This document shows positions 36,808-45,331 of a stretch of 64,000 nt of DNA, piece by piece; positions within the stretch are counted from its first letter, which is position 1, and each line of letters starts with the position of its first letter. The position numbers and the translations under genes were made by a program. Source of the stretch: Bacteroidota bacterium (GTDB lineage Bacteria > Bacteroidota > Bacteroidia > Chitinophagales > Chitinophagaceae). Where the stretch lies: positions 62,001 through 126,000 of the forward strand of contig VGFK01000004.1 of assembly GCA_016868895.1 (NCBI GenBank), written 5' to 3'. The notes below the pieces were generated by a model. The model searched no databases and had not been told where the DNA came from. It was given only the letters and a program-made list of their open reading frames with translations.

Positions 36808-37761
36808 ATGTCAATCCTTATTTATACAGAACATCAGGATGGGTTTGTTAAAAAACAATCGCTTGAAGCCATCTGCTACGGCGTAGCAATAGCAACATCT
36901 TCCGGCGAAGAAGCCGTTGTTTTGGTAGTGGGAGAAACCACAGCCGATCTCAGCTCTCTTGGTAAATATGGTGTAACGCGTGTGCTTCACGTGCCATCTT
37001 TTTCAGCACTCTCCGATACAAAGGCCATGGCAGCGGTGATTGATCAGGCAGCCAATTCCATTTCTGCAACAACGGTAATTTTCAGCAATACCATAACCGG
37101 AAAGTCGGTTGCACCCCGGGTAGCTGTCCGATTGAAAGCAGGATTTGTTTCCGGGGTTATTTCACTGCCCGATACTTCCAATGGATTTCGGGTTAACAAA
37201 AATGTGTTTTCCGGCAAAGCGGTAACAGAAATCCAGGTGAACTCATCCAAACGAGTCATCACCCTTCAACCCAATGCATTTGAAATCAGTGCAGGTGAAG
37301 GGGTAGCCCGTGTCAGTCAACCTGAAATTGCCATTCCCTCATCTACCATAATGGTAAAAGAAATCAAAAAAACAACCGGTGCTATTCCCTTGGCAGAAGC
37401 AGACCGGGTAATCAGTGGTGGCAGGGGGTTGAAGGGACCGGAGAATTGGGGAATGATTGAAGAGTTGGCTCAGCTAACAGGAGCAGCAACCGCGTGCAGT
37501 CGCGCCGTTGCAGATGCCCACTGGCGTCCGCACCACGAGCATGTGGGACAGACGGGACTGGCCATTTCACCGAATCTTTATTTTGCCGTTGGTATCTCGG
37601 GAGCCATTCAGCATTTAGCAGGAGTAAACCGCAGCAAGACCATAGTTGTGATCAACAAAGATCCAGAGGCGCCCTTCTTCAAATCCGCAGATTACGGCAT
37701 TGTAGGCGATGCGTTTGAAGTGATGCCCAAGATCATTCAGGCAGTCAAAGAGTTGGGATAA
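36808..37761 (+). CDS. etfA: Electron transfer flavoprotein subunit alpha
   Basis: A 317-residue ETF alpha subunit of normal length. The N-terminal domain shows VLVVGETTADL-like and TVIFSNTITGKSVAPRVA segments; the C-terminal FAD domain has ADRVISGGRGLKGPENW, GATACSRAVADAHW, HVGQTGLAISPNLYFAVGISGAIQH and NKDPEAPFFKSADYGIVGD. It binds the FAD that accepts electrons from acyl-CoA dehydrogenases. It is 10 bp after etfB. Its stop codon is part of a -7 box that may start the next gene. Confidence 0.96.
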   Translation: MSILIYTEHQDGFVKKQSLEAICYGVAIATSSGEEAVVLVVGETTADLSSLGKYGVTRVLHVPSFSALSDTKAMAAVIDQAANSISATTVIFSNTITGKSVAPRVAVRLKAGFVSGVISLPDTSNGFRVNKNVFSGKAVTEIQVNSSKRVITLQPNAFEISAGEGVARVSQPEIAIPSSTIMVKEIKKTTGAIPLAEADRVISGGRGLKGPENWGMIEELAQLTGAATACSRAVADAHWRPHHEHVGQTGLAISPNLYFAVGISGAIQHLAGVNRSKTIVVINKDPEAPFFKSADYGIVGDAFEVMPKIIQAVKELG

Positions 37762-37766
37762 TTTTG
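37759..37766 (+). promoter_or_regulatory. Possible -7 box before the bifunctional nuclease gene
   Basis: TAATTTTG matches TAnnTTTG, overlaps the etfA stop codon and ends 14 bases before ATG 37781. No -33 element is visible, so it may be chance or a weak internal start. Confidence 0.3.
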
Positions 37767-37780
37767 AGTAATTTAGTGGC

Positions 37781-38359
37781 ATGAAGAAGATCGAACTGGA
37801 GATCGTTGCCCTCTCCCATTCCATCACGCAAACCAATTCCTATGCCGTGGTATTGGGAGAAGTAAATGGACTAAGAAGGCTTCCGATTGTGATCGGTGGA
37901 TTTGAGGCCCAGGCCATTGCAGTAGCCTTGGAAAAAATGAAACCCACTCGTCCCCTCACTCATGACCTGATGAAGAATTTCATGCTGGCATTCAACATTG
38001 AGTTGCACGAGGTCATCATTTCGGATCTTCAAGAAGGTATTTTCTATTCTAAATTATTGTGCAGTACGGAACTCGATACGGTTGAAATCGACTCCAGAAC
38101 GTCCGATGCCCTTGCACTTGCTGTACGGTTTGGTTGTCCCATTTATATCTATGACTCCATCTTTGATGTAGCAGGTGTGGAAAATCCTGAAAAAGAACTA
38201 GAAGCTTCCGCCTCTGCTAAAACCAACAACACACGAAACGAGGACCTGAAGAACCTGGATCTGGAAGAATTGAACAAGTTGTTGAACGAAGTGCTGGATA
38301 ACGAAGATTATATCCGCGCCATTTCCATTCGCGACGAGATCAACTCGAGGAAAAAATAA
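37781..38359 (+). CDS. Bifunctional nuclease (BFN) family protein
   Basis: A 192-residue protein with an N-terminal BFN/DUF151 domain: SYAVVLGEVNGLRRLPIVIGGFEAQAIAVALE, split here as GEVNGLRRLPIVIGGFEAQ, then RPLTHDL and IDSRTSDALALAVRFGCPIY, all family signatures. The C-terminal 45 residues are charged and resemble a UVR-like helix pair (LDLEELNKLLNEVLDNEDY then AISIRDEINSRKK). Plant and bacterial members are linked to DNase/RNase activity and stress tolerance, but the role is poorly known. ispE follows 4 bp later. Confidence 0.88.
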   Translation: MKKIELEIVALSHSITQTNSYAVVLGEVNGLRRLPIVIGGFEAQAIAVALEKMKPTRPLTHDLMKNFMLAFNIELHEVIISDLQEGIFYSKLLCSTELDTVEIDSRTSDALALAVRFGCPIYIYDSIFDVAGVENPEKELEASASAKTNNTRNEDLKNLDLEELNKLLNEVLDNEDYIRAISIRDEINSRKK

Positions 38360-38363
38360 GGGC

Positions 38364-39176
38364 ATGGTCACCTTCCCGAATGCAAAAATCAACCTCGGGC
38401 TTCGAGTGGTTGAAAAAAGACCAGATGGTTACCATAACCTCGATACTGTTTTTTATCCAGTGCCCCTTTACGACGCCTTGGAATGCATTCGTTCTGACAC
38501 AGATCATTTCACTGCTTCGGGCTTGGATATTCCTGGCGACAGCACGACCAATCTTTGCCTGAAAGCGCTCGAGCTGCTTAGAGAAAATTATCCATCCATT
38601 GGACCGTTTAAGATTCATTTGCACAAGCATATTCCAATGGGAGCTGGACTGGGCGGCGGCTCTTCCAACGGAGCCTTCATGCTAAACATGCTGAATGATA
38701 CTTTTCAGCTTGGACTCACCACAGTTCAACTCATCGATTATTCCTTGCAGTTGGGTAGCGATTGTCCTTACTTCATCGTCAATCAACCAGTGCATGCTAC
38801 CGGTCGGGGTGAACACATGACGCCTCTCTCCTGTGATCTATCCCGCTACACGTTTTTGCTGATTGACCCCGGAGTGCACATCAGTACAGCACAGGCTTTT
38901 GCACGCATTGAACCTCACCATCCTGCACGAATATGCAGCGACATTGTACAGCAACCCGTATCCACTTGGAAAAAAGAATTGGTCAACGACTTTGAATCCA
39001 GTGTGTTTCCCATCTACCCTCAACTAGCAGAAATAAAACAACAGCTCTATGCACTCGGTGCAGTGTATGCCAGCATGACCGGTACCGGTTCGGCGATGTA
39101 CGGGATTTTTGAACAAGAACCCGACTGGCACGGTCGATTTTCTCCTCTGTATACCGTGCATTGTTTGACTCCCTGA
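38364..39176 (+). CDS. ispE: 4-diphosphocytidyl-2-C-methyl-D-erythritol kinase
   Basis: A 270-residue GHMP kinase: N-terminal PNAKINLGLRVVEKRPDGYH, the ATP-binding PMGAGLGGGSSNGAFML, and the C-terminal MTGTGSAMYGIFE motif. It phosphorylates CDP-methylerythritol in the MEP isoprenoid pathway; dxr for the second step of the same pathway is at 58942. It is the last gene of an operon-like run with etfBA and the BFN gene (4-bp spacing from the latter). Confidence 0.95.
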   Translation: MVTFPNAKINLGLRVVEKRPDGYHNLDTVFYPVPLYDALECIRSDTDHFTASGLDIPGDSTTNLCLKALELLRENYPSIGPFKIHLHKHIPMGAGLGGGSSNGAFMLNMLNDTFQLGLTTVQLIDYSLQLGSDCPYFIVNQPVHATGRGEHMTPLSCDLSRYTFLLIDPGVHISTAQAFARIEPHHPARICSDIVQQPVSTWKKELVNDFESSVFPIYPQLAEIKQQLYALGAVYASMTGTGSAMYGIFEQEPDWHGRFSPLYTVHCLTP

Positions 39177-39191
39177 TATTCCTTAATTTTG
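39160..39191 (+). promoter_or_regulatory. Promoter of the ornithine aminotransferase gene
   Basis: ATTG (39160-39163), 20-base spacer, TAATTTTG (39184-39191). The -7 box ends only 5 bases before ATG 39197, so the transcript is probably leaderless or nearly so. It starts inside the end of ispE. Confidence 0.6.
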
Positions 39192-39196
39192 CACGT

Positions 39197-40432
39197 ATGC
39201 ATTCCCCATCTTATTATATGCAACTGGAAGAGCAGTTTGGTGCTCATAATTACCATCCTCTTCCGGTGGTCATTGCAATGGCCAGCGGATGTGAAATGTG
39301 GGATGTAGAAGGTAAACGGTATTACGATTTCTTGAGCGGATATTCTGCCGTCAATCAAGGCCACTGTCATCCACGAATCATCGCAGCACTCCACGAGCAG
39401 GCAGAACAACTTACGCTTACTTCAAGAGCTTTTTACAACAACAGATTGGGCGAATACCAACAATTCATCACCTCTCTTTTTGGTTTTGACAAAATGCTGC
39501 CCATGAACAGTGGTGCAGAGGCAGTTGAAACAGCCATCAAACTCTCGCGCAAATGGGGATATGAAGTAAAAGGAGTGGCCCCCAACAAGGCGAAAATTGT
39601 GGTGTGCGAACATAATTTTCATGGCAGGACCAGCAGCATTGTATCGTTCAGTTCGGATCCTCATGCACACGAGCATTTTGGTCCCTACATGCCAGGATTT
39701 CAGGTAATCCCATACAATGATCTTTCTGCACTGGAGCAAGCCATCCGTGATCCAAACACGGTTGCCTTTTTATTTGAGCCGATTCAGGGAGAAGCAGGAA
39801 TCATTGTCCCCCACAAAGGATTTTTAACCGGAGTGAGAGCACTCTGCGATCAGTATGGGGTATTGATGATGGCCGATGAAATACAGACCGGTCTGTGCAG
39901 GACCGGAAAGATGCTGTGCTGCGATCATGAACATGTTCAACCGGATGTATTGATTTTAGGAAAAGCACTCAGCGGAGGAACGCTTCCTGTCAGCGCTGTG
40001 CTTGCCAGCGATGAGGTCATGCTGACCATTCGGCCTGGGCAGCACGGTTCAACATTTGGCGGCAGTCCACTGGCAAGTGCAGTAGCTGTTGCATCGCTTC
40101 AAGTCTTGTTGGATGAGCAGTTGGCGGACAATGCTGCACGTATGGGTGAGTTGTTTCGGGCAGGTCTGTATCAGCTGCAGTCGCCTTACATACGAGAAAT
40201 CCGCGGAATGGGACTGATGAATGCCATCGAAATTCAGCACCCTGACCCCCAAGCTGCCTGGCAGTTGTGTGAAGCATTCATGCAAAACGGCTTGCTTGCA
40301 AAACCAACACATGGCGATAAAATACGGTTTGCACCCCCTTTGGTGATCACTGCATCTCAGATCAAAGAAGCAATTGCCATCATTGCTGAAAGCCTTCCTG
40401 TACTTGAATTGCAGGAAGCCCTACCCGGATAG
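39197..40432 (+). CDS. rocD: Ornithine--oxo-acid transaminase
   Basis: A 411-residue class III PLP aminotransferase. The start at ATG 39197 is chosen over an in-frame TTG at 39161, because the latter lies upstream of the promoter's -7 box. Motifs: GCEMWDVEGKRYYDFLSGYSAVNQGHCHP, cut here to its two halves, MNSGAEAVETAIKLSRKW, FEPIQGEAGI, MADEIQTGLCRTGKM and the PLP lysine in LGKALSGG. It moves the delta-amino group of ornithine to 2-oxoglutarate. Similar class III enzymes (acetylornithine aminotransferase) are possible, but YSAVNQGHCHP and CRTGK favour RocD. Confidence 0.9.
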   Translation: MHSPSYYMQLEEQFGAHNYHPLPVVIAMASGCEMWDVEGKRYYDFLSGYSAVNQGHCHPRIIAALHEQAEQLTLTSRAFYNNRLGEYQQFITSLFGFDKMLPMNSGAEAVETAIKLSRKWGYEVKGVAPNKAKIVVCEHNFHGRTSSIVSFSSDPHAHEHFGPYMPGFQVIPYNDLSALEQAIRDPNTVAFLFEPIQGEAGIIVPHKGFLTGVRALCDQYGVLMMADEIQTGLCRTGKMLCCDHEHVQPDVLILGKALSGGTLPVSAVLASDEVMLTIRPGQHGSTFGGSPLASAVAVASLQVLLDEQLADNAARMGELFRAGLYQLQSPYIREIRGMGLMNAIEIQHPDPQAAWQLCEAFMQNGLLAKPTHGDKIRFAPPLVITASQIKEAIAIIAESLPVLELQEALPG

Positions 40433-40444
40433 TCCTCATTTCAG

Positions 40445-40452
40445 TAACTTTG
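40445..40452 (+). promoter_or_regulatory. -7 box of glnS
   Basis: TAACTTTG, exact match, 16 bases before ATG 40469, in the gap after rocD. The -33 position has no TTTG. Confidence 0.4.
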
Positions 40453-40468
40453 CGGCCAATTCATACGC

Positions 40469-42139
40469 ATGAGCGAAGAACGGTCATTGAATTTTTTAGA
40501 AGAAATCGTTGAAGCGGATTTGGCTTCCGGGAAGTCAACGCAGATCCATAGCCGCTTTCCCCCGGAGCCCAATGGGTACTTGCACATCGGTCACGCAAAA
40601 AGTATTTGCCTGAATTTTGGTTTGGCCGATGCGTATGGAGGAAAGACCAATCTTCGGTTCGATGACACCAATCCTGCAACGGAAGAGACCGAATATGTAG
40701 AGTCCATTAAAGCAGATGTCCGTTGGCTGGGGTTTGAATGGGAGGAAGAGCATTATGCCTCTGATTATTTTGGACAACTCTATGCATATGCCGTTGCGTT
40801 GATTGAAAAAGGGCTTGCGTATGTAGATGACCTGAGTGCCGAAGAAATAGCTGCTACAAAAGGTACGCCGACAGAACCCGGCAAACCCAGTCCCTTCCGA
40901 AACCGCAGCATTGAAGAGAACTTGCGCTTGTTTGCTGAAATGAAAGCAGGTGCATACACCGATGGCGAAAAAGTCCTGCGTGCGAAAATTGATTTGGCCT
41001 CCCCTAACATGCACATGCGGGATCCAATCATGTACCGCATCAAGAAAACCGCTCATCATCGGACTGGAAACGATTGGTGCATCTACCCCATGTACGATTT
41101 TGCACATGGTCAATCCGATTCCCTTGAACGCATCAGCCATTCCATTTGCACCCTTGAATTTGAAGTGCATCGCCCACTCTATACCTGGTACATCGAACAA
41201 CTGGGAATTTTTCCGTCCCGCCAGTTTGAATTTGCCCGTCTGAACCTGACCTATACCGTGATGAGCAAACGCAAGTTGCTTCAACTGGTGCAGGAAGAGT
41301 TGGTGGACGGTTGGGACGACCCAAGGATGCCCACGCTTTCCGGGCTGAGAAGAAGGGGCTACACCCCTGCCTCTATACGCCATTTCTGTGATCGAATTGG
41401 GGTGCAGCGCCGCGAAAACATCATCGATGTGGGGTTACTCGAGTTTTGCATCCGGGAGGACCTCAATGCATCAGCTCTTCGCCGCATGGCGGTATTGGAT
41501 CCCATCAAACTGGTGATCACCAATTATCCGGAAGGACAATCAGAGCTGCTGCCTGCAGAAAACAATCCGGAATGGGAGGACAATGGTGGATACCGCGACC
41601 TCCATTTTAGTCGCAACCTTTGGATTGAAGCGGAGGATTTCATGGAGGTACCTGCCAAAAAATGGTTCCGTCTTGCACCTGGAACCCAGGTACGATTGAA
41701 GAACGCCTATATTGTTACCTGCACCGGCTGTGTGAAGGATGATTACGGAAAAGTAATAGAAGTGCACTGCGAATACATTCCGGAAAGCAAAAGCGGACAG
41801 GATAGCTCCGGGATACATGTAAAAGGCACAATTCATTGGATATCAATTGATGAATCAATTGATGCTGAAGTTCGACTTTATGATCGATTGTTCCAAGTGG
41901 AGAACCCTTCTCATGAAGAAGGCGACTTCACTAGCTATATAAACCCCAGTAGTCTGACCGTCATTTCTGATGCAAAATTAGAGGCCAGTCTCGGAAGTGC
42001 ACAACAGGGCGAACATTTTCAATTCATCCGGAAGGGGTACTTTACGATAGACAGCAAGCATGCTGCAGAAGGTAAATTGGTGTTCAACCGAACCGTTACG
42101 CTCAAAGACACGTGGAGCAAAGAAAGTAAAAAGGGATAA
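40469..42139 (+). CDS. glnS: Glutaminyl-tRNA synthetase
   Basis: A 556-residue class I aminoacyl-tRNA synthetase with the HIGH motif at residues 39-42 ([15 protein letters not shown]) and the KMSKS counterpart [31 protein letters not shown] and [10 protein letters not shown] mark it as GlnRS rather than GluRS, and the C-terminal beta-barrel anticodon domain is complete (ends [14 protein letters not shown]). It charges tRNA-Gln directly, so this organism need not use transamidation for glutamine. The stop is one base from that of the convergent membrane gene. Confidence 0.96.
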   Translation: MSEERSLNFLEEIVEADLASGKSTQIHSRFPPEPNGYLHIGHAKSICLNFGLADAYGGKTNLRFDDTNPATEETEYVESIKADVRWLGFEWEEEHYASDYFGQLYAYAVALIEKGLAYVDDLSAEEIAATKGTPTEPGKPSPFRNRSIEENLRLFAEMKAGAYTDGEKVLRAKIDLASPNMHMRDPIMYRIKKTAHHRTGNDWCIYPMYDFAHGQSDSLERISHSICTLEFEVHRPLYTWYIEQLGIFPSRQFEFARLNLTYTVMSKRKLLQLVQEELVDGWDDPRMPTLSGLRRRGYTPASIRHFCDRIGVQRRENIIDVGLLEFCIREDLNASALRRMAVLDPIKLVITNYPEGQSELLPAENNPEWEDNGGYRDLHFSRNLWIEAEDFMEVPAKKWFRLAPGTQVRLKNAYIVTCTGCVKDDYGKVIEVHCEYIPESKSGQDSSGIHVKGTIHWISIDESIDAEVRLYDRLFQVENPSHEEGDFTSYINPSSLTVISDAKLEASLGSAQQGEHFQFIRKGYFTIDSKHAAEGKLVFNRTVTLKDTWSKESKKG

Positions 42140-42140
42140 T

Positions 42141-42542
42141 CTATTCCGCTTGCTTTTTTTTATCGTACCCCTCGGGGAAAAAAGCCATTGCAAACAATAG
42201 CAGCGACGATATCAGCATCAGGTACAATCCGATTTCTTTTTCAGGGCAATAACCCAGGTAACACGAACCAAAAAGCAAGAAGTTTTTGATGGCGTAGGCC
42301 ACAGTCAATCCAGATGCAAGCAATGCCAATCGTTTGAGCCAAAGCAGATGGATAAATGCACACACCACGGTGATTGATCCCAGGGAAAGGAGCATTTTTG
42401 CCGGCTTGCCGTAGATATTCTTTTCGGAAAAGAAACCGGTAAAGTATTTGTCAACATCCGCATGGTAGCTCCACGGAAGAAAGCAAGACATGCACAGCAG
42501 AGCAAATACTCCCAGCGTCATCCATTTTGAATACTTCAGCAT
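42141..42542 (-). CDS. Four-helix membrane protein of unknown function
   Basis: I do not recognise a family. From ATG 42542 the product has 133 residues and about four hydrophobic spans: WMTLGVFALLCMSCFLPW, MLLSLGSITVVCAFIHLLWL, LALLASGLTVAYAIKNFLLF and GLYLMLISSLLLFAMAFF. The loop GSCYLGYCPEKE has two cysteines, possibly redox-active or structural. The frame is open upstream through the tRNA gene, but the protein cannot start there. The start codon lies 2-10 bases after the U-tract of the tRNA-Cys terminator on the same strand, so expression may depend on readthrough. Confidence 0.68.
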   Translation of the reverse strand: MLKYSKWMTLGVFALLCMSCFLPWSYHADVDKYFTGFFSEKNIYGKPAKMLLSLGSITVVCAFIHLLWLKRLALLASGLTVAYAIKNFLLFGSCYLGYCPEKEIGLYLMLISSLLLFAMAFFPEGYDKKKQAE

Positions 42543-42543
42543 T

Positions 42544-42573
42544 GTAAAAAAAGCGAAGGATTTGCCTTCGCTT
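42544..42573 (-). terminator. Rho-independent terminator of tRNA-Cys
   Basis: On the minus strand a 9-bp stem (AAGCGAAGG with CCTTCGCTT, 5-base loop) is followed by a run of Ts. It starts at the last base of the tRNA CCA end and reaches to 2 bases before the next ATG (42542). Confidence 0.88.
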
Positions 42574-42646
42574 GGAGGTCCCGAGCGGATTCGAACCGCT
42601 GTAGAAGCTTTTGCAGAGCTCTGCCTAGCCACTCGGCCACAGGACC
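42573..42646 (-). tRNA. tRNA-Cys (GCA)
   Basis: Read on the minus strand, the acceptor arm pairs GGTCCTG with CGGGACC (one T-G pair), the discriminator is T and CCA is encoded. The anticodon stem GAGCT/AGCTT closes the loop CTGCAAA, giving anticodon GCA for cysteine. The T-arm is GCGGTTCGAATCCGC. Length without CCA is 71 bases. A hairpin terminator follows at once. Confidence 0.95.
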
Positions 42647-42668
42647 ATGTGTGTCAATGCATTTAGCC

Positions 42669-42696
42669 TTGACAAGGAGCAAAAGTAGTAAATTTG
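42669..42696 (+). promoter_or_regulatory. Promoter of the nucleoside phosphorylase gene
   Basis: TTG (42669-42671, in TTGACA), 17-base spacer, TAAATTTG (42689-42696). The -7 box ends 5 bases before ATG 42702, so the mRNA is likely leaderless. It overlaps the divergent tRNA-Cys promoter. Confidence 0.6.
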
Positions 42697-42712
42697 AGCG
42701 GATGAGCACAAT
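42680..42712 (-). promoter_or_regulatory. Promoter of tRNA-Cys
   Basis: On the minus strand ATTG (42712-42709), 21-base spacer, TACTTTTG (42687-42680). It points at the tRNA-Cys gene, whose 5' end is 33 bases further. The -33 element lies inside the first codons of the phosphorylase gene on the other strand. Confidence 0.6.
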
Positions 42713-43565
42713 AGAAGCCTCTGAACTTATTCTGAATAAACGCGGTGCGATTTATCATTTGGATCTGTTGCCCGGTGAAATTGCGGATACCGTCATAACG
42801 GTGGGCGACCCTGCTCGGGTTGAAAAAATCAGTCGGCATTTTGATGGTGTATCTCACAAGAAAAAACAACGGGAGTTTGTGACGCATACGGGTCGTTTGG
42901 GACAAAAAACGATAAGTGTGATGTCCACCGGGATTGGTCCTGACAACATCGACATTGCCCTAACTGAATTAGATGCGCTGTTCAACATCGACTTTCATTC
43001 CAGAACTGAAAAAAAGAATAGAACACGACTCAATATCATTCGCATTGGTACCTGCGGATCCCTTCAAGCCGATGTTGAATGCGATAGTATTGTTGCATCG
43101 ACTCATGCCATTGGATTGGATAACCTCATGCACTTTTATCCATTTCGCATGGATGACCATGAACAATCAATGCTCGGTGCATTCAGGCAACAGATCGCCC
43201 TGCTGCCCGCTCTTCAACCCTACTGCACCACTGCCGATCCGCATTTACTGGCAACATTTGCATCAAATTGCCATGCAGGCATTACCGTAACCTGTCCGGG
43301 TTTTTACGCTCCACAAGGCAGAAATCTGCGATCCGGCTTGTCCATGCCCGCCCTGAATACACAGCTTTCCGCCTTTCGGTGGAGCAATATGCGCATCCTG
43401 AATTTTGAAATGGAAACTGCTGCTATTTATGCGTTGGGGAAATTGCTTGGGCACCAGTGTTTGTCGCTCAGCACGATAGTCGCCAACCGCCAAGCCAAAA
43501 CTTTTTCTGAACATCCGGATGCAGCCATCGAACGATTGATTCAACACGTGCTACGCAACTTATAA
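42702..43565 (+). CDS. Nucleoside phosphorylase, uridine phosphorylase type
   Basis: A 287-residue PNP/UDP family 1 phosphorylase. Family segments: PGEIADTVITVGDPARVEKI near the N-terminus, TGIGPDNIDIALTEL, RIGTCGSLQADVECDSIVAS and the late FEMETAAIYALGKLLGH, whose Glu/Met/Glu bind the ribose. GTCGSLQ and the overall order point to uridine rather than purine substrates, but this is not certain. It phosphorolyses nucleosides for salvage, in line with the CNT transporter at 18446. ATG 42702 is used since the longer GTG start at 42651 would begin upstream of the promoter. dapF follows 6 bp later. Confidence 0.85.
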   Translation: MSTIEASELILNKRGAIYHLDLLPGEIADTVITVGDPARVEKISRHFDGVSHKKKQREFVTHTGRLGQKTISVMSTGIGPDNIDIALTELDALFNIDFHSRTEKKNRTRLNIIRIGTCGSLQADVECDSIVASTHAIGLDNLMHFYPFRMDDHEQSMLGAFRQQIALLPALQPYCTTADPHLLATFASNCHAGITVTCPGFYAPQGRNLRSGLSMPALNTQLSAFRWSNMRILNFEMETAAIYALGKLLGHQCLSLSTIVANRQAKTFSEHPDAAIERLIQHVLRNL

Positions 43566-43571
43566 GAAACA

Positions 43572-44354
43572 ATGGAGATCTTTTTTCACAAATACCATGG
43601 CACTGGAAACGACTTCATCATCCTGGACAACAGGGATCACCGCTATGAAAAATTAACTGCATCGGCAATTTGCGGGTTGTGTGATCGAAGGACCGGAATT
43701 GGTGCAGATGGCTTAATGATGCTGGAATCAGCCGAGGGGTATGACTTTCGCATGCTCTATTTCAATACCGATGGAAAACCAGGAAGCATGTGCGGAAACG
43801 GTGGAAGGTGTTTGGTGGCTTTTGCGTACGAAATAGGCATACAACAACAGCACTATCGATTTATCGCCAGTGACGGTCCCCATGCTGCAGAACGACTCGA
43901 AGACGGTCGGATTCGTTTGCACATGATAGATGTAACCGGAATCACAGCAAGTTCGGGTGCGACAGTAATGAATACAGGTTCACCGCACTACGTTCAATTT
44001 GTAGAAGATGTTTCCTTGATAAACGTCTTTGATGCAGGAAGAACAGTTCGGTACAGTCCTGCATTTGCCGATCAAGGCATTAACGTGAATTTTGTTGCCC
44101 GAACAAAAAAGGGAATTACTATTCGCACCTATGAACGCGGGGTTGAAGATGAAACATACAGCTGCGGAACAGGTGCAACAGCGTGCGCCATTGCATCGAC
44201 GCACGAAAATGGGCACCATGCAGTATCCGTTCAAGTGAAAGGAGGAGAACTGGAAGTTGAATTCACCCGTATAAACAAGGAAACAATATCCGATATCCGG
44301 CTCATTGGTCCCGCTACGCATGTATTTACCGGAACAACATCCATCTATGTTTAA
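43572..44354 (+). CDS. dapF: Diaminopimelate epimerase
   Basis: A 260-residue DapF with both catalytic cysteines: Cys74 in SMCGNGGRC and Cys198 in ETYSCGTGATACA. The N-terminus FHKYHGTGNDFIILDN is classic. It turns LL-diaminopimelate into the meso form for lysine and peptidoglycan synthesis. It follows the phosphorylase by 6 bp and overlaps the NUDIX gene by 8 bp, so the three genes form an operon. Confidence 0.96.
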   Translation: MEIFFHKYHGTGNDFIILDNRDHRYEKLTASAICGLCDRRTGIGADGLMMLESAEGYDFRMLYFNTDGKPGSMCGNGGRCLVAFAYEIGIQQQHYRFIASDGPHAAERLEDGRIRLHMIDVTGITASSGATVMNTGSPHYVQFVEDVSLINVFDAGRTVRYSPAFADQGINVNFVARTKKGITIRTYERGVEDETYSCGTGATACAIASTHENGHHAVSVQVKGGELEVEFTRINKETISDIRLIGPATHVFTGTTSIYV

Positions 44355-44811
44355 CATTCGTGTATACGGCATTTTAATTACCTCAGATCATTCAGTTTTG
44401 GTCAGCGACGAATTCATTCGAGGAAATTACTACACTAAATTTCCGGGAGGTGGACTGGAATTTGGAGAAGGAACACGCGAGTGCCTAGCCCGGGAATTCA
44501 TGGAAGAAATGAATTTGAAAGTACGGGTAGGCGAACATCTCTACACAACAGATTTTTTTCAACGATCAGCATTCGATCCTGAGCACCAAATCATTTCCAT
44601 ATATTACCGGGTTCATCCGGAGGAGCCCATTCGGGTTCCGCTGCGCAGCTCTGTATTTGAATTTGATGAGCAACAAATGGCCATCTACCATGCCACCGGA
44701 GAGACCGAGACATTTCGCACTATTTCGCTAACAAATTTTACGCCTGAATCAGTCACCCTACCGATCGACAAAGTAGTGGCGGGGTTGATAAAAAACAATG
44801 GGGCGCAATGA
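44347..44811 (+). CDS. NUDIX hydrolase
   Basis: I place the start at ATG 44347 (MFNIRVYGILITSDHSVLVS); a longer in-frame start at 44305 lies deep inside dapF. The 154-residue product has a complete Nudix box: GGLEFGEGTRECLAREFMEE followed by MNL, with all glutamates of the metal site. The chain has the length of a single Nudix domain. Substrate unknown; family members hydrolyse nucleotides linked to another moiety. It overlaps dapF by 8 bp, and its stop abuts that of the convergent mscL. Confidence 0.88.
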   Translation: MFNIRVYGILITSDHSVLVSDEFIRGNYYTKFPGGGLEFGEGTRECLAREFMEEMNLKVRVGEHLYTTDFFQRSAFDPEHQIISIYYRVHPEEPIRVPLRSSVFEFDEQQMAIYHATGETETFRTISLTNFTPESVTLPIDKVVAGLIKNNGAQ

Positions 44812-45240
44812 TTATTTCGCCTTTAATGCATCTCGAATCTCTATGAGCAAGCTGTCCGTTGACGAAACAGACGGAGATGACGCCTCCTCTTTTTTCTTTA
44901 ATGCATTGATGGCTTTTACGACCATAAACATGGCAAAAGCCACAATGATAAAATCTATCAGCACCGTAATGAATGTCCCCCATTCCAATGCTACAGCATC
45001 AGCGTGGGGCACCACTACTTTCCCGCTCTGGTCGCGCACCTCGCTGATCTCCCCTTTTAATATGAACTTTTTATCATAAAAATTGACACCGCCGGTCATT
45101 AGTCCGATTACAGGAGCAACCATTTTTTCGGTAAATGTTGAAACCACTTTTCCAAAAGCACCCCCCATTACAAATGCAACAGCAATGTCGACTAAATTAC
45201 CCCTCAATGCAAACTGTTTGAATTCTTTTACAATTCCCAT
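44812..45240 (-). CDS. mscL: Large-conductance mechanosensitive channel
   Basis: A 142-residue MscL: N-terminal helix GIVKEFKQFALRGNLVDIAVAF, the glycine-rich pore helix VMGGAFGKVVSTF, a periplasmic loop (VNFYDKKFILKGE), the second transmembrane span (FITVLIDFIIVAFAMFMVV) and a charged C-terminal helix bundle segment. It opens under membrane tension and releases solutes on osmotic downshift. It stands alone: stop adjacent to the NUDIX gene and divergent from yfhO. Confidence 0.96.
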   Translation of the reverse strand: MGIVKEFKQFALRGNLVDIAVAFVMGGAFGKVVSTFTEKMVAPVIGLMTGGVNFYDKKFILKGEISEVRDQSGKVVVPHADAVALEWGTFITVLIDFIIVAFAMFMVVKAINALKKKEEASSPSVSSTDSLLIEIRDALKAK

Positions 45241-45299
45241 AGACGCTGATTTGACTTGAATTTAATTCATTCTCAACAAATACAGACCCTTGAATTCAA

Positions 45300-45307
45300 T
45301 ATATTTG
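45300..45307 (+). promoter_or_regulatory. -7 box of the YfhO operon
   Basis: TATATTTG, exact match, 24 bases before ATG 45332. No TTTG is seen at the -33 distance. It argues against the in-frame TTG start at 45290. Confidence 0.45.
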
Positions 45308-45331
45308 TATGCATTGATAAAATTCAGATCG

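Noticed and set aside
40535-41383. Open frame of 282 codons on the minus strand inside glnS
   Set aside because: It lies fully antisense to a clear GlnRS, has unlikely composition and no recognisable motif; it is a codon-bias shadow.
42543-42632. N-terminal extension of the 133-residue membrane protein to base 42632
   Set aside because: The extension would be translated from the tRNA-Cys gene and its terminator, so it cannot be the true N-terminus.
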